Part shown: piece by piece, positions 29,112 through 39,166 of the stretch
How positions within the stretch are numbered: position 1 is the stretch's first letter
Layout: each line of letters begins with the position of its first letter
Assembly: GCF_900215315.1 (NCBI RefSeq)
Contig: NZ_OBEB01000008.1
Location: 1-64,000, forward strand
Direction: 5' to 3'
DNA: 64,000 bases
Source: Arsukibacterium tuosuense
GTDB taxonomy: Bacteria; Pseudomonadota; Gammaproteobacteria; Enterobacterales; Alteromonadaceae
Program-made: the position numbers and the translations under genes
Notes under the pieces: model-generated
Seen by the model: only the letters and a program-made list of their open reading frames with translations
The model's database searches: none
What the model was told of the DNA's origin: nothing

Positions 29112-30550
29112 TGAATGCAGTTGAACAGAATTTAATTACCGCCTCCGATCTCAGCATGGCTGATCTGGAGCATACCCTTGGCTATTTATTTGGCCATCAG
29201 CTCGACTATGCCGATTTATACTTCCAATCCAGTATCCATGAATCCTGGGTACTGGAAGATGGCCTGGTAAAAGATGGCTCTTTTAATATAGAGCGTGGTG
29301 TTGGCGTGCGGGCAATCAGCGGTGAAAAAACCGGTTTTGCCTATGCCGACACCATTAGTGTTGCAGCACTGCAACAAGCTGCAGGTGCGGCGCGTGGCAT
29401 TGCCAGCCATGGCCAGCAGGGCCGGGTAAAAGCGTTCAGCAAAAGTGGTAACAGCAATATTTACCTGCCATGCGAGCCGCTGCAAAGCATGACCAACACC
29501 GACAAGGTCGCCCTGTTAAACCAGATTGAAGCCTTTATCCGCACCCTTGATAGCCGGGCTGAGCAGGTAATGGTCAGCTTGTCGGGTGTGTACGAAGAAG
29601 TATTAGTCGCGGCAAGCGATGGCACCTTTGCTACCGATATCCGGCCGCTGGTCCGCTTAAACTGCTCAGTACTGCTGGAGCAGGATGGCCGGCGCGAGCG
29701 TGGTAGCGCCGGTGGCGGTGGTCGTACCGATTATTTGTATTTCAGCGAGCTGGTAAATGACCAGCCACGCTGGCAGCAATATGCCCGCGATGCGGTGCGG
29801 ATGGCTCAGGTTAACTTAACCGCCATCGATGCACCGGCCGGTACCATGCCGGTGGTGCTGGGCTCGGGCTGGCCCGGCGTACTGCTGCACGAAGCAGTTG
29901 GCCATGGCCTGGAGGGCGACTTTAACCGTAAAGGCTCGTCTACTTTCAGCGGCAAAATGGGCCAGCAGGTCGCCTCTAAGCTTTGTACCATAGTCGATGA
30001 CGGCACCTTAGCGCATCGGCGTGGTTCGCTCAATGTCGATGACGAAGGCGTGCCAAGCCAGCACAATGTGCTTATCGAAAAAGGCATTCTGAAAGGCTAT
30101 ATTCAGGATAAACATAATGCCATGCTAATGGGTGTTAACCCGACCGGTAATGGCCGGCGTGAGTCGTTCGCTCATTTGCCAATGCCACGGATGACTAACA
30201 CCTATATGCTGGCCGGCGAGCATGACCCGGCGGAAATTATTGCCAGTGTGAAAAAGGGTATCTATGCCCCCAATTTTGGTGGTGGCCAGGTAGATATTAC
30301 CTCAGGTAAGTTTGTATTTTCGGCCTCAGAGGCCTATTTAATTGAAGACGGTAAAATCACCAGCCCGATTAAAGGCGCAACCTTAATTGGTAGTGGCCCG
30401 GCAGCAATGCAGCAGGTGTCGATGGTCGGTAACGACTTAGCGCTGGATACCGGGGTGGGCGTTTGTGGTAAACAGGGCCAGAGCGTCCCGGTAGGCGTGG
30501 GTCAGCCAACCTTAAAACTGGATGCCATGACCGTCGGCGGCACTCAATAA
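29111..30550 (+). CDS. tldD: Metalloprotease TldD
   Basis: This 479-residue protein is a subunit of the TldD/TldE (PmbA) heterodimeric zinc protease that trims unfolded peptides, including antibiotic peptides such as microcin B17, and also takes part in CcdA decay in E. coli. The HEAVGH zinc motif (about residues 260-265) is intact. The usual RTNTYM-like region and C-terminal MTVGG are present. The partner gene pmbA lies 1.9 kb downstream at 32439. Confidence 0.95.
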   Translation: MNAVEQNLITASDLSMADLEHTLGYLFGHQLDYADLYFQSSIHESWVLEDGLVKDGSFNIERGVGVRAISGEKTGFAYADTISVAALQQAAGAARGIASHGQQGRVKAFSKSGNSNIYLPCEPLQSMTNTDKVALLNQIEAFIRTLDSRAEQVMVSLSGVYEEVLVAASDGTFATDIRPLVRLNCSVLLEQDGRRERGSAGGGGRTDYLYFSELVNDQPRWQQYARDAVRMAQVNLTAIDAPAGTMPVVLGSGWPGVLLHEAVGHGLEGDFNRKGSSTFSGKMGQQVASKLCTIVDDGTLAHRRGSLNVDDEGVPSQHNVLIEKGILKGYIQDKHNAMLMGVNPTGNGRRESFAHLPMPRMTNTYMLAGEHDPAEIIASVKKGIYAPNFGGGQVDITSGKFVFSASEAYLIEDGKITSPIKGATLIGSGPAAMQQVSMVGNDLALDTGVGVCGKQGQSVPVGVGQPTLKLDAMTVGGTQ

Positions 30551-30579
30551 CAGATAAAAATTAACAACAGGAAGCAACA

Positions 30580-31575
30580 ATGGCTGCATTTGGTAGTGTT
30601 TTTATGCCACAGATGGCATTAACCCGTTTTGAACAGGGCGCCTGGAGCACCCCGCAGATTGTCCCGGCCGACAGTATCAGCCTGCACCCGGGTGCACATG
30701 TGCTGCACTATGCCAGCACCTGTTTTGAAGGCTTAAAAGCCTTTAAACACAGCGATGGCTCGATAAACTTATTCCGGATGGAAAAAAACGTCGCCCGGTT
30801 AATTCAGAGTAGCGAGTTATTATCGTTACCCCAGCCTGACGCTGCGACCTTAAGCCAGATGATTATTGATATCGTCCGCCAGTACGCCAGCGATGTGCCC
30901 GAGCCACCGGGCTCGATGTATATCCGGCCAACCCATATTGGTACTGAGGCCGCTATCGGTAAAGCCGCTGCACCAACAGCCACTTCCATGCTGTATGTGC
31001 TGTTATCGCCGGTTGGGGATTACTTTGCCGGTGGCAGCAAGCCCTTACGGCTGTTACTGGAACAAAACGGCGCCCGCTGTGCGGCGCATATGGGCATGGT
31101 AAAAAGCGGTGGTAACTACGCCAGTGCGTTGCAACCGATATTAAAAGCCCGGGCCAGCGTCCAGGCCGATCAGGTGTTGTTCTGCCCGGGTGGCGATGTT
31201 CAGGAAACCGGCGCTGCTAACTTTTTACTGATTGACGGCAATGAAATTATTACCAAGGCCCTCGATAGCAGCTTCCTGCACGGCGTAACCCGCGATTCAG
31301 TACTGACGTTAGCCCGCGACATGGGCATGATAGTGTCAGAGCGCGAACTAAGCGTAGCTGAACTGTTAGAGCGTGCGGCCAAACCGGGTACTGAGGCGGC
31401 CCTGTCAGGCACCGCCGCAGTATTAACGCCGGTAGGTACTTTAATTGCTGATGGTGTCGAGCATAAAGTGGGTAGTGGCGAAGCCGGCCCGGCGACGTTA
31501 AAACTACGCCAGGCGCTGAATGATATTCAGTGGGGCAAAGCTTCCGATAAGCATGGCTGGTTAACCCGTATTTAA
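30580..31575 (+). CDS. ilvE: Branched-chain amino-acid aminotransferase family protein
   Basis: This 331-residue fold-type IV PLP aminotransferase carries the family pattern HYASTCFEGLKAFKHSDGSINLFR (about residues 46-70), the lysine in MVKSGGNYAS (about 172-181), and the phosphate-binding ETGAANFLLI and SGTAAVLTPVG segments. It resembles the branched-chain transaminases of the larger type. It would transfer amino groups between Leu/Ile/Val and 2-oxoglutarate. The ribosome binding site AGGA lies in the 29-bp gap after tldD. Confidence 0.8.
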   Translation: MAAFGSVFMPQMALTRFEQGAWSTPQIVPADSISLHPGAHVLHYASTCFEGLKAFKHSDGSINLFRMEKNVARLIQSSELLSLPQPDAATLSQMIIDIVRQYASDVPEPPGSMYIRPTHIGTEAAIGKAAAPTATSMLYVLLSPVGDYFAGGSKPLRLLLEQNGARCAAHMGMVKSGGNYASALQPILKARASVQADQVLFCPGGDVQETGAANFLLIDGNEIITKALDSSFLHGVTRDSVLTLARDMGMIVSERELSVAELLERAAKPGTEAALSGTAAVLTPVGTLIADGVEHKVGSGEAGPATLKLRQALNDIQWGKASDKHGWLTRI

Positions 31576-31604
31576 GACTGGATAATCGACTATTTAAGCG
31601 GAGT

Positions 31605-31765
31605 CGGTTTGCCCTAAACTAACCGTTGAAGCCCTGGACGGGCGGACAAATGCGCCTGGAACGCATTTGAACAGCTCAGCTGGCCCGTCAGGGTAAACTT
31701 CATGGATGAAGTTTATAAACGAGCCCCCAGGGATGGGTTCACGGCGTGTTAGTGTGGGCAAACCG
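31605..31765. repeat. MITE-like dispersed element, copy 2, with 10-bp terminal inverted repeats
   Basis: A 161-bp element fills the gap between the aminotransferase gene and darP. It is bounded by perfect 10-bp inverted repeats, CGGTTTGCCC (31605-31614) and GGGCAAACCG (31756-31765). Inside are AACCGTTGAAGCCCTGGA, ACAGCTCAGCTGG and GAGCCCCCAGGGATGGGTT, which recur at 33856-33946 and in part at 155-345. It codes for nothing believable. Confidence 0.6.
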
Positions 31766-31780
31766 ATGGCAGCTAACAGA

Positions 31781-32320
31781 CTAACCGTTCTCGCCATCCA
31801 TAATCACCGGTCGGATCAACTGAAACAGCTCACGGTAGGCTTTAGGTGGTTGTTCTTTTTCCTGCTCTTTTTTAGCCTGGCGGATTAACAAACGCAGTTG
31901 CTGAATTTCAATATCCGGATAGGCTGCCACAAACTCAGTTAAGGCATCATCGTTAGTCAGCAGCTTTTCCCGCCATTTTTCCACTCGATGAAACTGCTTG
32001 TCAGCAGCCTGCTTAGTGTTACGCATTACTGCCAGCGCCTGCTCAATTTGCTCGACATCGCGGGTGCGCATTAAGCGGCCAATAAACTGGATATGCCGGC
32101 GCAGCGCTTCGCGTTTTTTCGCCAGCTTGTCGGCCAGCTCCAGCGCGTCGACTAATTCTTCATCCAACGGCACTTTAGCGCGGGCGGCCGGACTCAGCGC
32201 CACCAGCTCTTCGCCCAGTGCTTGCAGCGCATGCATCTCACGTTTTATCTGGCTTTTGCTGATATGGTCTGGCTGGTCCAGCCATTTGCTGTCGCCATAC
32301 TTAAATTCGGTTTCGGTCAT
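31781..32320 (-). CDS. darP: Ribosome biogenesis factor DarP (YjgA)
   Basis: This 179-residue Lys/Arg/Gln-rich helical protein is close to the 183 residues of E. coli YjgA/DarP. The motif KSQIKREMHALQALGEELVALS (about residues 22-43) and FIGRLMRTRDVEQI (about 92-105) are the family signatures. DarP binds late 50S precursors. The gene is divergent from pmbA, as often seen. Confidence 0.9.
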   Translation of the reverse strand: MTETEFKYGDSKWLDQPDHISKSQIKREMHALQALGEELVALSPAARAKVPLDEELVDALELADKLAKKREALRRHIQFIGRLMRTRDVEQIEQALAVMRNTKQAADKQFHRVEKWREKLLTNDDALTEFVAAYPDIEIQQLRLLIRQAKKEQEKEQPPKAYRELFQLIRPVIMDGENG

Positions 32321-32438
32321 GGTGCTTCTTCATTAGCAGATTTGTGCCAAGTATAACACTAAACTTATGCCTGCTGGCAGCAGCCTTAAGCAGTCTATGG
32401 TAAGCTTGGCACAAATAGCCCGATCAGCAAGAGTGAAT

Positions 32439-33785
32439 ATGCAAGCAACAGAACAAAACGTCTGGCAGGAAATCGCCGAAGTCAAAGATGCGGTCAGTGC
32501 AGTACTGGCCCGTGCTAAAGAGTTAGGCGCCAGCAGTGCTGAAGCCTCAATGAGCCGTACCCGTGGTTTAAGTGTGGAAACCCGCCATGGCGAGGTGGAA
32601 ACGGTTGAGTTTAATCAGGACGGTGGCCTGGGCATCAGTTTATATTTTGGCCAGCGAAAAGGCTCGGCTTCTACGGCTGACTTAAGCCCGCAGGCGCTGG
32701 AGCGTGCGGTTGCCGCCGCAGCTGATATAGCCCGCTATACCTCAGAAGATCCGCACGCCGGCGTGGCGGAGGCAAGCTGGCTGGAATTCAGCCCACCCGA
32801 TTTAGATTTATTCTACCCTGACAGCATCAGCACCGAGCTGGCTATCAGCTTGTGCGCCGGCGCAGAAGAAGCCGCTTTCGCTACCGATAAACGGATCACC
32901 AACTCTGAAGGCGCCTCTTTTTCATCGCATCAGGGTTTAAAAGTATATGGCAACAGCCATGGCCAGCTGGTGGGTTATCCCAGCTCGCGCCACAGCTTCA
33001 GCTGTGTAATGATTGGCGAGCAGGACGATGATATGCAGCGCGACTACAGCTTTACCGTCGCCCGCCAGTACAGCAAATTACTTGACCCGAAACAGATTGG
33101 CCGCGAAGCGGCGCTGGAAACCGTGGCCCGCTTAGGTGCGCGCCAGCTACCGACCCAGAAAGTACCGGTTATTTTCCGGGCCGATATTGCCAGCAGCCTG
33201 TTTGGCCATCTGGTGTCGGCGATCAGCGGTGGCAGTATTTATCGTAAATCCAGCTTCTTGCTGGATAAAGTGGGTAAGCAGGTAATGGCCGCCGGCGTCA
33301 CTGTTCAGGAACAACCGCATCTAACTCAGGCGTTAGCGTCCAGCCCGTTCGATGCCGAGGGCGTTAAAACCCGCGATTTAGCGGTGATTGAAAACGGCGT
33401 GTTAAACACCTACTTAACCACCAGTTATTCCGCCCGTAAATTAGGCATGGCCAGTACCGGCCATGCTGGTGGTATTCATAACTGGCTGATCAGCCACGGC
33501 AATGACGATTTAGCGGCGTTGTGCCGGCAAATGGGCAAAGGCTTGCTGGTAACCGAACTGATGGGCCAGGGGGTTAATACCGTTACCGGCGATTACTCGC
33601 GTGGTGCCAGCGGCTTCTGGGTTGAAAATGGCGAAATTCAGTTCCCGGTAGCGGAGGTAACCATTGCCGGTAATCTGGCTGATATGTTTATGAATATTGC
33701 GGCTGTGGGTAATGACGTAGACCGCCGTGGCGGGGTGCTGACTGGCTCAGTGCTGATCAGCCAGATGCAGGTGGCAGGCAGTTAA
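32439..33785 (+). CDS. pmbA: Metalloprotease PmbA (TldE)
   Basis: This 448-residue protein is the non-zinc-binding partner of TldD in the TldD/TldE protease (E. coli PmbA has 450). It aligns through SVETRHGEVETVEFNQDG, GNSHGQLVGYPSSRHSFS and TELMGQGVNTVTGDYSRGA near the C-terminus. ATG 32439 is chosen by length against the family. The frame is open back to 32367 but the added residues overlap the darP promoter region. Confidence 0.93.
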   Translation: MQATEQNVWQEIAEVKDAVSAVLARAKELGASSAEASMSRTRGLSVETRHGEVETVEFNQDGGLGISLYFGQRKGSASTADLSPQALERAVAAAADIARYTSEDPHAGVAEASWLEFSPPDLDLFYPDSISTELAISLCAGAEEAAFATDKRITNSEGASFSSHQGLKVYGNSHGQLVGYPSSRHSFSCVMIGEQDDDMQRDYSFTVARQYSKLLDPKQIGREAALETVARLGARQLPTQKVPVIFRADIASSLFGHLVSAISGGSIYRKSSFLLDKVGKQVMAAGVTVQEQPHLTQALASSPFDAEGVKTRDLAVIENGVLNTYLTTSYSARKLGMASTGHAGGIHNWLISHGNDDLAALCRQMGKGLLVTELMGQGVNTVTGDYSRGASGFWVENGEIQFPVAEVTIAGNLADMFMNIAAVGNDVDRRGGVLTGSVLISQMQVAGS

Positions 33786-33807
33786 GTTATTACTGCGCAA
33801 AAAAGCA

Positions 33808-33836
33808 AAGCCCGGCGTCATCTGCCGGGCTTTTTT
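33808..33836 (+). terminator. Rho-independent terminator after pmbA
   Basis: A 9-bp perfect stem, AAGCCCGGC (33808-33816) with GCCGGGCTT (33824-33832), has a 7-nt loop and a T run, 22 bp after the pmbA stop. Its A/T flanks may also serve the convergent M3 peptidase gene. Confidence 0.85.
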
Positions 33837-33855
33837 GTAGAATCTGATATGAGAA

Positions 33856-33946
33856 TCGAATTGCTTTAAGTCAACCGTTGCAGGCCTGGAGGGCCGAATC
33901 GAGCCCCCAGGGATGGGTTAACGGCGTGTTGACGTAAGCAAATCGG
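33856..33946. repeat. MITE-like dispersed element, copy 3
   Basis: A shorter relative of the element at 31605-31765, with imperfect terminal inverted repeats (CGAATTGCTT at 33857 and AAGCAAATCG near 33937-33945). It shares CAACCGTTG, GCCTGGAGGGC and the near-identical block GAGCCCCCAGGGATGGGTT followed by ACGGCGTGTT. It lacks the middle ACAGCTCAGCTGG part, so it is internally deleted relative to copy 2. Confidence 0.55.
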
Positions 33947-33964
33947 TTCGACACATCTCGGTAA

Positions 33965-36133
33965 TTAATCCACTTTGGTTTTTAAACCGCGGCGGATTAA
34001 CAGCGCATCAGTGGTTGGCTCCTGGCCACGGAACGCTTTATACGATTCCATGGTAGGGCGTGAGTTACCCACTTCCAGGATGTTTTTGCGGTAGTGATCA
34101 CCATTCTCGCGGGTTAAACCACCCCGAGACTGCACATAGGCAAAGGCATCGGCTGCCAGAATTTCACTCCACATGTAGGCATAGTAACCAGCTGAATAAC
34201 CGCCACCCATAGAGTGGGAGAAAAACGGCGACTTATAGCGTGGTGGTACCGCTGGTAAATCTACACCGTGTTTTTTCAGGGCGGCCGCTTCAAACGCGCT
34301 GACATCCTGCAGTGGCTCATCGGCTGACAGTGAGTGCCATTCCATGTCCAGCAGCGCAGCTGACATATACTCTAAAGTATCGTAACCCTGGTTAAAGCTG
34401 CGTGAACGCAATACTTTATCCAGTAATTCCTTTGGAATTGGCTCGCCGGTTTCATAATGCTTGGCGTAGTTTGCTAATACTTCAGGGTGCTGGGCCCAGT
34501 CTTCTTCAAAAGTAGACGGGAACTCAACAAAGTCACGCGATACTGAGGTACCGGCTAAGGTCGGGTACTTAACATCAGAGAACATACCGTGAATACCATG
34601 GCCCAGTTCATGGAAAATGGTGGTGGTATGGTCATAGCTGATTAACGTCGGGTTGCCTTCTGGTGCTTTTGGAATGTTCATCACATTGACAACCACTGGC
34701 TTGGTGCCTAGCAGGTGTGACTGGCCAACAAACGAGCTCATCCAGGCGCCACCACGTTTGCCGTCACGGGCAAAGTAATCGGCATAGAAAATGGCCAGGC
34801 TGCTGCCGTCGGCATCAAATACTTCATAAGCTTTCACGTCCGGGTGGTATACCGGCAAATCTGGCCGCGGCTCAAACCGAATACCGTAGAAACGGTTTAA
34901 GGTATAAAAAACACCATCTTCCAGTACCCGGTTAAACTCAAAGTACTGCTTAACTTCGTCTTCGTCTAAATCATATTTAGCCTGACGGACCAGCTCCGCA
35001 TAGTATTCCCAGTCCCATGGCTCGGCTTCGAACTCGCCGCCTTGTTGCTTGATCATGGCATTAATGTCAGCCAGCTCTTTCTCGGTGTTTTCCACTACCG
35101 CCGGCACCATACTACCCAGCATGTCGAATACCGCTTCCGGTGTTTTTGCCATTTGCGCTTCCAGGCCATAAGTCGCCCAGTTAGGGTAGCCCAGTAATTT
35201 AGCGCGCTCTGCCCGCAGCTGTGCTAAGCGGCTGACGATAGGGGTACTGTCAAATTCGCCGCTGGTGCCCCGGTAAGCCGACGCTTCCCACACCCGCTTA
35301 CGCAGCTCGCGATTATCCAGCTGGCTTAACACCGGCTGGCGGGTGGTGTTAGTAATGCTCAGCAGATACTTGCCTTCATGGCCGGCAGCTTTGGCTGCCT
35401 CGGCGGCTGCGGTGATCTGGCTGTCAGACAAGCCGGCTAGTTCTTCTTTACTATCAACTACCACCGCAATATTTTTTGTTTCAGCCAGTTGGTTCTGGGA
35501 AAACTGATTGGTCAGGGTGGAATGTTCTTCGTTTAATGCGCGAATAGCCGTTTTTTGCTCTTCGGTTAGCTCGGCACCGGCCCTGACAAAGCGCTCGTAG
35601 TAGACTTCGGCCAGACGCACGCCTTCGGCATCCAGTTCTAAATCGTTACGGTTATCATAAATGGTTTTAATCCGGGCGAATAATGCCGGATTTAAGGTAA
35701 TGTTATCAGAGTGGGCGGCCATTTTTGGTGCCAGCTCAGACTGAATTTTGCGGCGTTGCTCGTTGCTGTCGGTACCGGTCAGGTTATAAAATACCCGGGC
35801 TACCCGGGTTAGCATCTCACCGCTTTTCTCCAGCGCGACCAGCGTGTTTTCAAAAGTCGGCTGTTCCGGGTTATTGGCAATGGCTTCAACTTCAGCCATG
35901 TTTAGCTTCATGCCTTCTTCAAATGCTGGCAGAAAGTGGTCGTCTTTAATGGCGGTAAAATCAGGCGCCTGATATTGCAGGCTGCTTTGCTGAAAAAACG
36001 GGTTGGTGCTGGTCACTTCGTTATTCTCAACGGCTGAGGGCGTGGTTTCTGTCTGAGTTGGGGCAGTATTGTCTGAGCAGGCGCTCAGAGCAAAAATGGC
36101 ACCCATCGCAGTAGCGAGTAATGTTTTACGCAT
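33965..36133 (-). CDS. M3-family oligopeptidase, predicted lipoprotein (Dcp-like)
   Basis: This 722-residue zinc peptidase is of the M3 (dipeptidyl carboxypeptidase/oligopeptidase A) family. The active site FHELGHGIHGMFS (about residues 508-520) has the HExxH and the following FEEDWAQHP glutamate. A lipoprotein signal with lipobox LSAC (about 16-19) shows it is membrane-anchored and exported, unlike cytoplasmic E. coli Dcp. A low-complexity Thr/Asn stretch follows the Cys. It would cleave short peptides in the periplasm. It is alone on the minus strand, with 168 bp separating it from the kinase gene upstream. Confidence 0.9.
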   Translation of the reverse strand: MRKTLLATAMGAIFALSACSDNTAPTQTETTPSAVENNEVTSTNPFFQQSSLQYQAPDFTAIKDDHFLPAFEEGMKLNMAEVEAIANNPEQPTFENTLVALEKSGEMLTRVARVFYNLTGTDSNEQRRKIQSELAPKMAAHSDNITLNPALFARIKTIYDNRNDLELDAEGVRLAEVYYERFVRAGAELTEEQKTAIRALNEEHSTLTNQFSQNQLAETKNIAVVVDSKEELAGLSDSQITAAAEAAKAAGHEGKYLLSITNTTRQPVLSQLDNRELRKRVWEASAYRGTSGEFDSTPIVSRLAQLRAERAKLLGYPNWATYGLEAQMAKTPEAVFDMLGSMVPAVVENTEKELADINAMIKQQGGEFEAEPWDWEYYAELVRQAKYDLDEDEVKQYFEFNRVLEDGVFYTLNRFYGIRFEPRPDLPVYHPDVKAYEVFDADGSSLAIFYADYFARDGKRGGAWMSSFVGQSHLLGTKPVVVNVMNIPKAPEGNPTLISYDHTTTIFHELGHGIHGMFSDVKYPTLAGTSVSRDFVEFPSTFEEDWAQHPEVLANYAKHYETGEPIPKELLDKVLRSRSFNQGYDTLEYMSAALLDMEWHSLSADEPLQDVSAFEAAALKKHGVDLPAVPPRYKSPFFSHSMGGGYSAGYYAYMWSEILAADAFAYVQSRGGLTRENGDHYRKNILEVGNSRPTMESYKAFRGQEPTTDALLIRRGLKTKVD

Positions 36134-36301
36134 TGTTATGTCTCCGTGGCGTGATTGCGGCTTAGGCCGCTAGTCATTATTATCAGCTGCACCAGACAAG
36201 GTGAGCTGTAGCTGATGCAGTATGCCAAAAATGGCAGTAAAATGCCGGGCTTTGCAGCCAATGGTAAGCAAATTAAGATAAAAACCGGCCAAGTGCAACT
36301 T

Positions 36302-38221
36302 TTAGCCAGCTCCAGACGTGGCAGCGGGCAACTCGAAGTAAAAACAGCTGCCGGCCTGATAACGCTGATAGCCAATCTGGCCCGCCATTTGCTCAATCAG
36401 CGCCTTACTGATCGCCAGACCCAAACCGGTGCCACTGTGCTGCCGGCTATCCTGGTTATCGGCCTGAGCAAACCGTTGAAACAGTTGCGGTAAGAACTCA
36501 CCGGCCACGCCAACACCCTGATCGATAACGCTGACCCGGATCATCTGGTTATGCTCTGAAATTCTAATCTCTACGGTGCTGTCAACGGGCGAGAATTTTA
36601 CTGCGTTAGACAAGAGATTCAGACATACCTGGCTTAACCGGCCTTTATCTGCCAACACTTTGTAAGTTTTGTCTTCATCGCAGCTTATCACCAACTGCTG
36701 TTTATGCTGCATGGCGGCAATCTGGGTAATACTTTGCTCCAGCAAGGGAATCACCGCCACCGCTTTAATATCAAACCGCATTTTACCGCTGGCCAGCCGC
36801 TCGGTATCCAGTAAATCGTTAATCAGCTGATTTAACTGGCCACAGCTGCTGTGTGCCATGGTTAACATTTTTTGCGCTGAGCGGTTTAAGTCGCCTAGGG
36901 CTCCGCCTATTGCCAGGCCTAATGCACCGTTAATGGCAGTAAGCGGGGTGCGTAGTTCGTGACTGACGGTTGCTACAAAATCATTTTTCAGCTTTTCAAT
37001 CCGCTTGCGCCCGGTAATATCACGAATTAACAGCAATTGGTGGTGCTGCTGACCCAGCACTAACCGGGTGCGTGATAACGACAACTCAAACTGACTACTA
37101 TCCTGGCGTAAGCCACTGCCTTCAAATTCCTGTTCAGGCTCAGAGGTCGCACTGTATATCGCTTCAATACTTTCAGTAGTGGCCAGCAACATTGACCAAT
37201 GCAGGCCGCGCAAGCTGCCTGGCGGGTAGTCAAACAACCGATAGCAGGATAAGTTGGCGTCTTCAATAATACCTTGCTCATTGGTCACAATAATGGCGTC
37301 CAGCACATTATCGGTTACGGCCCGCAAATAACTTTCATTTTTGCTCAGTTCACTGGCGGTTTGGCGCAATTGCTGCCTGGAGTAAAACAGCCACGCAAAT
37401 AACGTCAGTAAACATAAGGTGGCCAAGTATAATGCTGAGCGGAACCAGATACTTCTATCTATTACGGGTTCTGTTGCTCTTATCGCCATTTGCCAGTCAG
37501 CGCCACGAATAGCCAGGTTCAGCAACAGGCTGTCGTCGTAAAATAACCGCGGCTCACCAAAAAAGCTGTTGCCATATTCATTCTGACCCGGGGTTTTAGC
37601 GCGAAGTGCTATCGTCACATTTTGCTCTGCTGCACTGGCAGCCAGAAGTGACCAGATGGTTTCAATATTAATTACTGTGCTTAAAATACCCCAGTAAGTA
37701 TCGTCGGGAATAAAAACAGGCAGGCGATAAATAAAGGCCTGGCCACCCTGCACTAAACGCACCGGGCCAATTAAACGGGCCTGACCGCTTTGAATTGTTT
37801 CCGCAACTACCGGCCATTGGTCGGGTAAGTCAGGGTAATATAAGTTTAATGCCCGTTCATTGCCGGCCAGCGGGTAAATATATTGCAGCCGGTTACCCGG
37901 GGCCACGCCAATATTGCGGATATGTTTAGCTTGCTGCACCAGGCCGGGCAGTAAAATATCCAGTTCGGCTTTATCTACCTTGCCGCCACTGGCTTTCACA
38001 TAAGACGCCAGACCCACGGTTAAATACAGGGGAAGGTTTAACTCCGCTTCCAGCATCGCTTTCAGCTGGCCGGCACTGGCCACTTCATGCCGAAGCTGTT
38101 GACTGCGGTTAAGTTGTTGCTCGTGTTTTACTAATGTTTCTATAGCCATTAAGGCCACAGCGGCCAGTACTACTAACAATAACCAGTGCCAATAGCGCAA
38201 CGCGCTAAAAAAACCACTCAT
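36302..38221 (-). CDS. CHASE-PAS sensor histidine kinase
   Basis: This 639-residue membrane sensor kinase has a membrane helix (about residues 13-31), an extracytoplasmic CHASE domain (about 60-245), a second membrane helix (about 270-290), a PAS domain (about 305-400), HisKA with FVATVSHELRTPLTAINGAL (phospho-His near 416) and a HATPase with GTGLGLAISKALIEQM (about 600-615). It has no receiver domain and no response regulator gene beside it, so its partner is encoded elsewhere. CHASE domains sense small extracellular ligands, here unknown. Confidence 0.9.
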   Translation of the reverse strand: MSGFFSALRYWHWLLLVVLAAVALMAIETLVKHEQQLNRSQQLRHEVASAGQLKAMLEAELNLPLYLTVGLASYVKASGGKVDKAELDILLPGLVQQAKHIRNIGVAPGNRLQYIYPLAGNERALNLYYPDLPDQWPVVAETIQSGQARLIGPVRLVQGGQAFIYRLPVFIPDDTYWGILSTVINIETIWSLLAASAAEQNVTIALRAKTPGQNEYGNSFFGEPRLFYDDSLLLNLAIRGADWQMAIRATEPVIDRSIWFRSALYLATLCLLTLFAWLFYSRQQLRQTASELSKNESYLRAVTDNVLDAIIVTNEQGIIEDANLSCYRLFDYPPGSLRGLHWSMLLATTESIEAIYSATSEPEQEFEGSGLRQDSSQFELSLSRTRLVLGQQHHQLLLIRDITGRKRIEKLKNDFVATVSHELRTPLTAINGALGLAIGGALGDLNRSAQKMLTMAHSSCGQLNQLINDLLDTERLASGKMRFDIKAVAVIPLLEQSITQIAAMQHKQQLVISCDEDKTYKVLADKGRLSQVCLNLLSNAVKFSPVDSTVEIRISEHNQMIRVSVIDQGVGVAGEFLPQLFQRFAQADNQDSRQHSGTGLGLAISKALIEQMAGQIGYQRYQAGSCFYFELPAATSGAG

Positions 38222-38327
38222 TCAACAAAGGTTCCTTAACCACAATAAAGCTACTCTAGCCTGTCACCGGCAGCGACGCAATCACCGCTTATTAAACTGT
38301 TTGCCTAAAAAACGCACTGCCAGGTAA

Positions 38328-38356
38328 TAGACTTACAGCAAAAGCCTGTCTATAAT
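38328..38356 (+). promoter_or_regulatory. Promoter of tRNA-Arg
   Basis: A consensus -10 TATAAT (38351-38356) lies 17 bp after TAGACT (38328-38333). A GC-rich discriminator (GCGCGCTCGC) follows, the usual mark of a growth-rate-controlled stable-RNA promoter. Confidence 0.7.
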
Positions 38357-38383
38357 GCGCGCTCGCACCAAGGTGCGAAGGTT

Positions 38384-38460
<77 letters not shown>

Positions 38461-38468
38461 ATACAATC

Positions 38469-38500
38469 AACCACTTACGCGAAAGCTAAGTGGTTTTTTT
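38469..38500 (+). terminator. Rho-independent terminator of tRNA-Arg
   Basis: AACCACTTA (38469-38477) pairs with TAAGTGGTT (38487-38495), with an inner GC-GAAA-GC cap and a T run to 38500. It begins 9 nt after the tRNA. Confidence 0.85.
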
Positions 38501-38506
38501 GTTTAA

Positions 38507-38561
38507 TGTGCCACAATTGTGCCATGTTTGTGCCATGTTTGTGCCATGTTTGTGCCAGCCT
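38507..38561. repeat. Five tandem 11-bp units, possible integrase arm sites
   Basis: The unit TGTGCCATGTT occurs three times exactly (38518-38550), flanked by one diverged unit on each side (TGTGCCACAAT, TGTGCCAGCCT). It begins 47 bp after the tRNA-Arg 3' end. Short direct repeats at this place are typical of arm-type binding sites of a tyrosine integrase in an attL or attR. No integrase gene is in the window. The rest of the 314-bp gap to 38774 shows no gene. Confidence 0.5.
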
Positions 38562-38774
38562 GAGAAAATCACTTCGTAATACCTGCCGCAATATGACCTC
38601 TGCTCTATAAATTGGGTAACCAGTTCATGTCGGAATGATGTGAAGCCTTTTTGACATAAATATGAAGTCTGCCACCCGTACCCTTAGCGTACATATCAGA
38701 AATATCCGCACTGTTCAGAGCTGTTTATAGCAAATAATTTGGCTACACTGAAACAAAGCCTAAGGAGATACGCT

Positions 38775-39122
38775 ATGGATAATGATGTCATCCAACTTGA
38801 AAAGCAGAGCCTGGAAGCACTGCGTCATAACTACCCTCAATTACAAAAGCTTATTGGCAGCATCACCTTTGTAGCTGAAGCTGATTCGCCTATGTTAACA
38901 GCTACCGCTTGGCACTTAACCGAAGCTGATAACGTCATGCTGAAACAGTCAGGTGTAAAAGGCGCCATTTTAGAACTGCTCGATAACCTGGTGGAACAGC
39001 GCAAGCAAAAGCGTATTCGGCCAAACCGGCAAGGTCGCTTACTACTTAATGCCGGCCAGTTAGGTGTTGAGTGGTTAAGCGATGATAGTAAATCGTTATT
39101 AGCTTATAAGAATGCCAGTTAA
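38775..39122 (+). CDS. Hypothetical protein, first gene of the island
   Basis: A 115-residue protein that I do not recognise. It is soluble, with predicted helices at both ends (QLEKQSLEALRHNYPQLQKL and KGAILELLDNLVEQRKQKR), the latter strongly basic (KQKRIRPNRQGR). It has no signal or membrane segment. ATG 38775 has an excellent ribosome binding site (AAGGAG at 38762-38767), so the gene is probably real, while the earlier in-frame ATG at 38739 has none. Its base composition is like the core genome. Confidence 0.6.
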   Translation: MDNDVIQLEKQSLEALRHNYPQLQKLIGSITFVAEADSPMLTATAWHLTEADNVMLKQSGVKGAILELLDNLVEQRKQKRIRPNRQGRLLLNAGQLGVEWLSDDSKSLLAYKNAS

Positions 39123-39166
39123 GCGTTGTCAGAAGCGCAGAGCGCACCATTGAATTCCTCTTTATC

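Noticed and set aside
38507-38561. CRISPR-like array
   Set aside because: The units are only 11 bp, directly adjacent without spacers, and no cas genes are nearby. Tandem integrase-type sites fit better.
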